Source: an uncultured Bacteroides sp. (lineage in GTDB: Bacteria; Bacteroidota; Bacteroidia; Bacteroidales; Bacteroidaceae). From it: a DNA stretch of 34,104 nucleotides. Within the stretch, counting starts at the first letter, position 1, and each line of letters starts with the position of its first letter. The position numbers and the translations under genes were made by a program. Below, piece by piece: positions 29,605-34,104 of this stretch. The notes below the pieces were generated by a model. It saw nothing but the letters and a program-made list of their open reading frames with translations, was not told the DNA's origin and made no database searches. The stretch covers positions 1-34,104 of the forward strand of contig URDR01000026.1 in the NCBI GenBank assembly GCA_900546645.1, in the 5' to 3' direction.

Positions 29605-30084
29605 ATGTTTCTAAAAACTCAACCTATGGACATTAACAAATTAAAAACAAATCTATTCATCGTAAACGATTTCTACTCACAATTAGAGCGCTTATCAAAG
29701 GCCATATCTTACTATTGCGGACTGCTCTACTATCGCACTGACTGGTTGGAAGACAGCATTGAGATCGCCCTCAACAAGCCTCTTCAGCAAAAACTATTAA
29801 AAGAAATTACTCTGTCAATAGCTAATTTGGGAGAAAAGGATATCGCAGAAACAGTATGGACACATATCAAACTCCCTCTTAATGACATATTTTCACCTGC
29901 CGATATGATTGTCTTAGAAAAAAGTATAAAAAGAATGGCTGCAAACTTAGCTCTCTCAATCTCTTCTGAAGATTTTTTCATGTATACAGCAACAAATTCC
30001 ATAGAGGAGAAAGAGGAGTTTTTAGAGGAAATAGAGAATGAGATAAGCAAGCTGGACAAACAATTTATTTCAACCTACTCTTAA
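29605..30084 (+). CDS. hypothetical protein
   Basis: This 159-residue protein (or 152 from the ATG at 29626, MDINKLKTNL) is helical and acidic, with an SYYCGLLYYRTDWLEDSIEI segment and a C-terminal EEKEEFLEEIENEISKLDK coiled-coil-like helix. No family is recognised. It is monocistronic, with promoters upstream. Confidence 0.6.
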   Translation: MFLKTQPMDINKLKTNLFIVNDFYSQLERLSKAISYYCGLLYYRTDWLEDSIEIALNKPLQQKLLKEITLSIANLGEKDIAETVWTHIKLPLNDIFSPADMIVLEKSIKRMAANLALSISSEDFFMYTATNSIEEKEEFLEEIENEISKLDKQFISTYS

Positions 30085-30475
30085 ACGTCCCGGCTCTTAT
30101 CATAGCTACTACCTGTCTGCCGTTTTCCTGCTTAATACCTATAGGAATGGATCTGTCATACCTTACCGTACAACAGTTCGCTTCCTAATATCTACATCTG
30201 TTCCTTTAGATAAATAAGCGACTAAATCTGCTTATTCCTGTTTTCATCTGGCCTAAACAGAGTAAATCTCCCGTTTTCAAGTAAAGGCATTTCTTCAAAT
30301 TCTTCAGTTGCAAGACGGAAATGCCGCTTGGCAAACAGCCGGATAACTAATGGACACCCAACAAGAACACAGTTTTCCAGATAGACTACCCTGTTTCCCT
30401 GACTGCAAATGCCTATACTTCATGAATAAAATACAAATAGTCTAAAAGCGAATGAATAAAGTGAAGTTTTTTACC
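30085..30475. other. intergenic region, no gene seen
   Basis: I see no coding sequence, strong hairpin or repeat in these 391 bp. The sequence is A/T-rich. Confidence 0.5.
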
Positions 30476-30483
30476 TACATTTG
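30476..30483 (+). promoter_or_regulatory. -7 element of the C40 peptidase gene
   Basis: TACATTTG is a perfect -7, ending only 5 bases before the ATG at 30489, so the mRNA could be leaderless or nearly so. Confidence 0.5.
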
Positions 30484-30488
30484 TATTC

Positions 30489-31010
30489 ATGGTAAAAATA
30501 AAACTACATATAGCAACAAGCATTTTAGGCATTCTGCTACTCACTTCCTGCGGAGTACGTGCACCACGCTATGACTTCAGAGAATTGGCTCATGCTGCAG
30601 TCTGCTTAGATTTGGATATCGATTTAAAGGATAACCATAAGCTGTATGTTGAATCTGCTCACTGGGTGGGAGTTCCCTATCGGTATGGAGGGAACTCCAA
30701 ACAAGGTATTGACTGCTCGGGGCTGACCTGCCATATTTATAAAAAGGTATATCACAAAAAGCTAAAACGAAGTGCAAATGAGCAACATACCCAAAACTGC
30801 CAACGCATAGCCAAGCGAAAACTCCAAGAGGGAGATTTGGTGTTCTTTCATAACGGAAAACAAAAACGTACAGCCACTCACGTTGGAATCTATTTAAAAA
30901 ACGGACGATTTATACATGCCAGCACCCGTAATGGGGTAATTGTCAGCCAGCTAGATGAAGATTATTATAAAAAATGCTGGATGCAGGGTGGACGCGTCAG
31001 AGGATTATAA
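30489..31010 (+). CDS. NlpC/P60 (C40) peptidase lipoprotein
   Basis: This 173-residue protein has a lipoprotein signal with lipobox LLTSC (Cys21). The catalytic domain has Cys76 in GIDCSGL, His131 in THVGIYL and His143 in FIHAST, the Cys-His-His triad of NlpC/P60 endopeptidases. It is expected to cut peptidoglycan stem peptides in the periplasm while anchored to the membrane. The next gene follows 15 bp later on the same strand. Confidence 0.9.
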   Translation: MVKIKLHIATSILGILLLTSCGVRAPRYDFRELAHAAVCLDLDIDLKDNHKLYVESAHWVGVPYRYGGNSKQGIDCSGLTCHIYKKVYHKKLKRSANEQHTQNCQRIAKRKLQEGDLVFFHNGKQKRTATHVGIYLKNGRFIHASTRNGVIVSQLDEDYYKKCWMQGGRVRGL

Positions 31011-31025
31011 ACGAACTTGATACAT

Positions 31026-31922
31026 ATGATGAAGCCGCTCAGCCCACTAATAAGATTTGTTTCCGGACTATTTATCTGTACCCTCACCCCAATCTCTTCT
31101 TTTGCACAAAACAAATCGGGAGAAGAGGATGATATACAGTTAAACATGGATGCAGTCAAGATGATTCAATTTGACTTCAACTCGTCTGACAAGCCAGACA
31201 GCAAACCTCGAACAGCTCCCCTCAATAAGACATGGATGGAATTTAGAACGGATTTAGGTGTTCCGAGAAATTTAATTGACACTACCACCGTCAGAAAACC
31301 TAAGAACTTTATCCGCTTGCTGCCTTATAGCATCTGGACCCGCTTCGGAGACGATCCGGTATATGACGTCCTGGTTTTTAAACGAGAAAAAAAGCTGGAA
31401 ATGACCTTTCACCTTGGGAGTACGATTTACCATGAGGAGTATGGCAGAACCCTTAAACCTTCTGCCGGTGAAATGTATAATAGCGTATCTTCACCATTAG
31501 GTTCCGGAGCTGCAATTCAAGGATTAGACATTAACAAGTTTCTTACCGAAAACCTGACGCGAAGAGGACGTATGCTCCGAAGGAACCGTAAAAATGCAAA
31601 TGCATGGAAAATATATCAGGACTATTTACCCACAAAAGAAGACAGCTTAAAACTGCCTACTTTTTACAAGAGAGAGATTCCACCTGTTGTTTTCCATCAG
31701 GATACCACAGCTATCAGACCGGATTCAGTCTCTATAAAAATACAACCGGAAGAAACTTCAAAAGTAAAAGAAAATACCGATGACGGCAACTGGCTGCAAT
31801 ACATTCAGAAAAAAGTGCAAGAAGATTCCATTCAAAAGCATGCTCCACACAAGAAGCTGCTAAGGGAAAACGTGTATGATGTAGACCGACAAATAAGACG
31901 TCTGAGAGAATTGCAAAACTAA
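31026..31922 (+). CDS. secreted DUF4858-like protein
   Basis: This 298-residue protein starts at the ATG at 31026 (MMKPLSPLIR), with a signal peptide to about FAQ. The mature part has TWMEFRTDLGVPRNLID, then IRLLPYSIWTRFGDDPVYDV, a pattern I associate with Bacteroides DUF4858; the C-terminus is charged and helical. It is probably periplasmic or outer-membrane linked and transcribed with the C40 peptidase. The function is unknown. Confidence 0.6.
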   Translation: MMKPLSPLIRFVSGLFICTLTPISSFAQNKSGEEDDIQLNMDAVKMIQFDFNSSDKPDSKPRTAPLNKTWMEFRTDLGVPRNLIDTTTVRKPKNFIRLLPYSIWTRFGDDPVYDVLVFKREKKLEMTFHLGSTIYHEEYGRTLKPSAGEMYNSVSSPLGSGAAIQGLDINKFLTENLTRRGRMLRRNRKNANAWKIYQDYLPTKEDSLKLPTFYKREIPPVVFHQDTTAIRPDSVSIKIQPEETSKVKENTDDGNWLQYIQKKVQEDSIQKHAPHKKLLRENVYDVDRQIRRLRELQN

Positions 31923-31970
31923 TCAGCACTGCGATATGCTGTAATCTAAAGTTCTAAAACCCACCTAAAA

Positions 31971-32003
31971 AAGATCCGGTTTGCTTATGACAGACCGGAC
32001 CTT
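31971..32003. terminator. terminator between convergent genes
   Basis: AAGATCCGGT (31971-31980) pairs with ACCGGACCTT (31994-32003) with one mismatch. A/T-rich flanks on both sides suit the convergent genes at 31922 and 32037. Confidence 0.65.
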
Positions 32004-32036
32004 CTCTTATAGATTCTTATTATTCAGTTCATGAAA

Positions 32037-32624
32037 TTATCCATTCAAACTGGCAGAACGTACTCTGCTCAATGTTTCAGGAGTCATTTGAAGCAAGGAG
32101 GCAATATAGACCAAAGGAGCCCGCTTCAATATTTCAGGATGTAACTGCAAGAGTTTGCTGTAGCGCTCATGAGCCGGCTCAAAGCGCAATGTATCAGCTT
32201 TGACCTGAGACTCAATCAAAGAAAACTCAAAAAACTTACGGTAAAAAGTGCCTATCTCGGCATCTTCCAATGAAAGTCTATCCATTTCTGCTTTAGGTAT
32301 TTCCCATAAAATAATAGGCTCCAAAGCTTCTACCATCAACTGGGTAGGCTCTTGCTTCAATAAACTCTCCAGACACATAATGGCACCTCCTTCATAGCCG
32401 ATATGCTCTGTCAGATCTTTATTATTCTTAAAATAAAACTGGCGGGTCATCCCTTTTTCAATAAAAAGAATGGCTTTACAGACATCGCCTGCGTCTAAAA
32501 TACGTTCTCCTTTCTTATACTTTTTACATACTAAAACTTCTGCCAGCTCATGAACCTGTTCCTTGCTTAACGAGCAATGAAACTGAGCGAGAAGAGTTCG
32601 AATCACTTCCACACTAGTCATCAT
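32037..32624 (-). CDS. Crp/Fnr-family transcription regulator
   Basis: This 195-residue protein has an N-terminal cyclic-nucleotide-binding-like beta barrel (about 30-115: KYKKGERILDAGD, FIEKGMTRQFYF) and a long C-helix. A short C-terminal HTH remnant (YIASLLQMTPETLSRVRS) ends at the recognition helix. Bacteroides has many such regulators. No Fe-S cysteine cluster is seen. Ligand unknown. Confidence 0.85.
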   Translation of the reverse strand: MMTSVEVIRTLLAQFHCSLSKEQVHELAEVLVCKKYKKGERILDAGDVCKAILFIEKGMTRQFYFKNNKDLTEHIGYEGGAIMCLESLLKQEPTQLMVEALEPIILWEIPKAEMDRLSLEDAEIGTFYRKFFEFSLIESQVKADTLRFEPAHERYSKLLQLHPEILKRAPLVYIASLLQMTPETLSRVRSASLNG

Positions 32625-32648
32625 AATACCTATATATAAAATTAAGAA

Positions 32649-33536
32649 CTACTTCACTTTAATACGGTCGAAACCTTCGCCAAACACACCAATTACGGCA
32701 CTTTGCGAAACAAAAGCATTGGGATCAATATCTTTAATCAAGCGGAAAATGGTATTCGATTCACTTTTCTTTGCAAGAACAAACATCATCTTCACCTGCT
32801 TGTTAGTGTAACATCCTACTCCATCAATGAATGTTACCCCACGATGCATGTCTTTGTTAATCCGCTTACCTATCTCTTCGTATTTATTTGAGATAATAAA
32901 GAACTGAACAGACTGACGGGCGCTGTTTACCACCTGATCAAGCACAAAACTTGAAATGAATAATACAACGTAACCGTAAACCACTTTTTCCCAATCATGC
33001 AATACCAAATAACTGGAAGAGATGATAACCACGTCGCACATCAAGATTACACGCCCCAGCGATATATCACGGTATTTATTGACTATCGCAGCTATAATAT
33101 CGGTTCCCCCGGTACTTCCATTTGCCGAGAAAGCAATACCGATACCTGCCCCACAGAAAGAAGCTCCTAACACACACGACATAAAAGGCTGGTTGTGAAT
33201 CAGCGGACCGGTAACAACTTCCTGAATCACACTTAATATCGCTGTAAGAGTCACTACAGCGAAGATGGTTTTCAGGCAAAATTTCAGACCCAAGATTTTT
33301 AACGCCAACAGCAGCAGCAAGAAGTTTATAATAAGATACGAATACTGTACCGGAAAACCGGTTCCCCAGTAAATAATAGAAGCGATTCCAGGAACCGCGG
33401 TCGACGGAATGTCACTGGGCAGCAAGAATCCCGTCCATCCGATACCATACAATATCAAACCTAATGCAATCATCAAGTAATCTCTTATCTCACGAAAAAT
33501 TTTCTGCTTACGAGTAGCAGGTAAAGCTGGGTTCAT
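32649..33536 (-). CDS. YitT family membrane protein
   Basis: This 295-residue protein has about five N-terminal membrane helices (YLMIALGLILYGIGWTGFLL, SYLIINFLLLLLALKIL, and so on) and a C-terminal soluble DUF2179 domain (TFIDGVGCYTNKQVKMMFV). This is the usual YitT (DUF161 + DUF2179) plan. The GSTGGTDIIAAIV loop is the conserved family signature. Its transport role is uncertain. It lies 24 bp upstream of the Crp-family gene on the same strand, so the two may be co-transcribed. Confidence 0.88.
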   Translation of the reverse strand: MNPALPATRKQKIFREIRDYLMIALGLILYGIGWTGFLLPSDIPSTAVPGIASIIYWGTGFPVQYSYLIINFLLLLLALKILGLKFCLKTIFAVVTLTAILSVIQEVVTGPLIHNQPFMSCVLGASFCGAGIGIAFSANGSTGGTDIIAAIVNKYRDISLGRVILMCDVVIISSSYLVLHDWEKVVYGYVVLFISSFVLDQVVNSARQSVQFFIISNKYEEIGKRINKDMHRGVTFIDGVGCYTNKQVKMMFVLAKKSESNTIFRLIKDIDPNAFVSQSAVIGVFGEGFDRIKVK

Positions 33537-33565
33537 TTTTCTATTGATTTATTTTAAATTTGATG

Positions 33566-33627
33566 CAAAAGTAAGAAAAAAAACTCATACGTATCGCAGT
33601 AAGAATGACATTTATTTCGTACTTTTG
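33566..33627. promoter_or_regulatory. divergent promoters for yitT-like gene and dapL
   Basis: TACTTTTG occurs on the minus strand at 33573-33566, for the YitT gene, and on the plus strand at 33620-33627, for dapL. Both match the -7 consensus. Neither has a clear TTTG -33 element. Confidence 0.5.
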
Positions 33628-33654
33628 CCAAAAATATAGAACGTAAGATTCAGA

Positions 33655-34104
33655 ATGGCATTAGTCAACGAACATTTAATGAAGCTACCGGATAAATATC
33701 TTTTTACAGATATAAGCAAACGGGTTAACTCATATAAAATTACGCACCCTAAAATTGATATCATTCATTTGGGTACAGAAGACGTTACCTACCCTATTCC
33801 TGCCAGCTGCATTGATGCAATGACAAAAGCTGTAAACGACTTGAGCCATTCCGATACGTTTCACGGCTACGGACCTGCCGAGGGATATAATTTCTTAATT
33901 GAAGCAATTTTAAAGCATGACTACGCACAGCGCGGTATCAGCCTGGACGCCAGCGAAATCTTTGTCAGCGACGGAGCCAAATCAGCTATAGGAAATATCG
34001 GCGATTTACTTCGCCACGACAACAGCATTGGGGTCACTTCTCCCGTCTATTCCACATATATTGATTCAAATGCCTCATGCGGACGCGCCGGAACAGTAGA
34101 AGAA
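33655..34104 (+). CDS. dapL: LL-diaminopimelate aminotransferase (5' part)
   Basis: The first 150 residues are visible; the gene runs off the window. The sequence (MALVNEHLMKLPDKYLFTDI, then IDIIHLGTEDVTYPIP and SDTFHGYGPAEGYNFL) matches DapL, with the PLP-enzyme motif SDGAKSAIGN. DapL converts tetrahydrodipicolinate directly to LL-diaminopimelate for lysine and peptidoglycan synthesis, the pathway used in Bacteroidetes. The start is the ATG at 33655, 27 bases after a consensus -7 element. Confidence 0.9.
   Translation, partial: MALVNEHLMKLPDKYLFTDISKRVNSYKITHPKIDIIHLGTEDVTYPIPASCIDAMTKAVNDLSHSDTFHGYGPAEGYNFLIEAILKHDYAQRGISLDASEIFVSDGAKSAIGNIGDLLRHDNSIGVTSPVYSTYIDSNASCGRAGTVEE

Noticed and set aside
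1..34104. CRISPR array or cas genes
   Set aside because: No regularly spaced repeats of CRISPR size and no Cas-like proteins were seen; the short direct repeats near 19.9 and 20.5 kb are too short and few.

Overview
This window comes from a Bacteroidaceae chromosome (Bacteroides/Phocaeicola type). The evidence is the many promoters with the Bacteroides -7 element TAnnTTTG, weak Shine-Dalgarno sites, A/T-rich host genes and typical Bacteroides mobilization genes. It has three nested layers.

(1) About 1-20715 is most of a Mu-like transposable prophage, running right to left. Its repressor-side end is at about 20715; the other end lies left of the window. From that end come a terminator, arrays of short repeats, a small conserved gene, the repressor (+ strand) and an early operon on the minus strand (19.1 to 10.1 kb). 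That operon holds small genes, a Ner-like regulator, a DDE transposase (MuA-like), a MuB-like ATPase, a RecA-like ATPase, DUF4406, a GemA-like protein, DUF3164, a zinc-finger protein, a Mor-like regulator, a gpG-like morphogenesis protein and a tail-completion candidate. A converging plus-strand operon (227-10042) carries terminase, a gp36-like protein, portal, a MuF protein with a toxin-like C-terminus, a membrane protein, a diversity-generating retroelement (DGR: template repeat RNA plus reverse transcriptase), a DUF4376 protein, a small regulator, a thymidylate-synthase-like enzyme and a D12-class adenine methyltransferase. A perfect bidirectional terminator separates the two operons at 10.1 kb. 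The combination resembles the hankyphage type of Bacteroides transposable phage, recalled from memory and not searched.

(2) The prophage sits inside parA of an integrative mobilizable element (about 20716-26480 here, continuing beyond the prophage to the left). The element carries truncated ParA, a MOB relaxase, a RHH accessory protein, a hairpin-rich candidate oriT, a small membrane protein and a tyrosine integrase beside tRNA-Ser(UGA).

(3) About 26490-34104 is host chromosome: tRNA-Ser, an ECF sigma / membrane protein / Spy-like module, ribonuclease Z, a hypothetical protein, a C40 peptidase lipoprotein with a partner, a Crp-family regulator, a YitT-family membrane protein and the start of LL-diaminopimelate aminotransferase.

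The most striking observations are: a textbook -1 ribosomal frameshift signal at the portal/MuF boundary (U UUU UUC, 5-nt spacer, 8-bp perfect hairpin) that would fuse portal to a MuF-toxin; a DGR without a visible Avd whose reverse transcriptase has a ~110-residue C-terminal extension and whose variable repeat is not in the window; and a nucleotide/DNA modification gene pair next to it.
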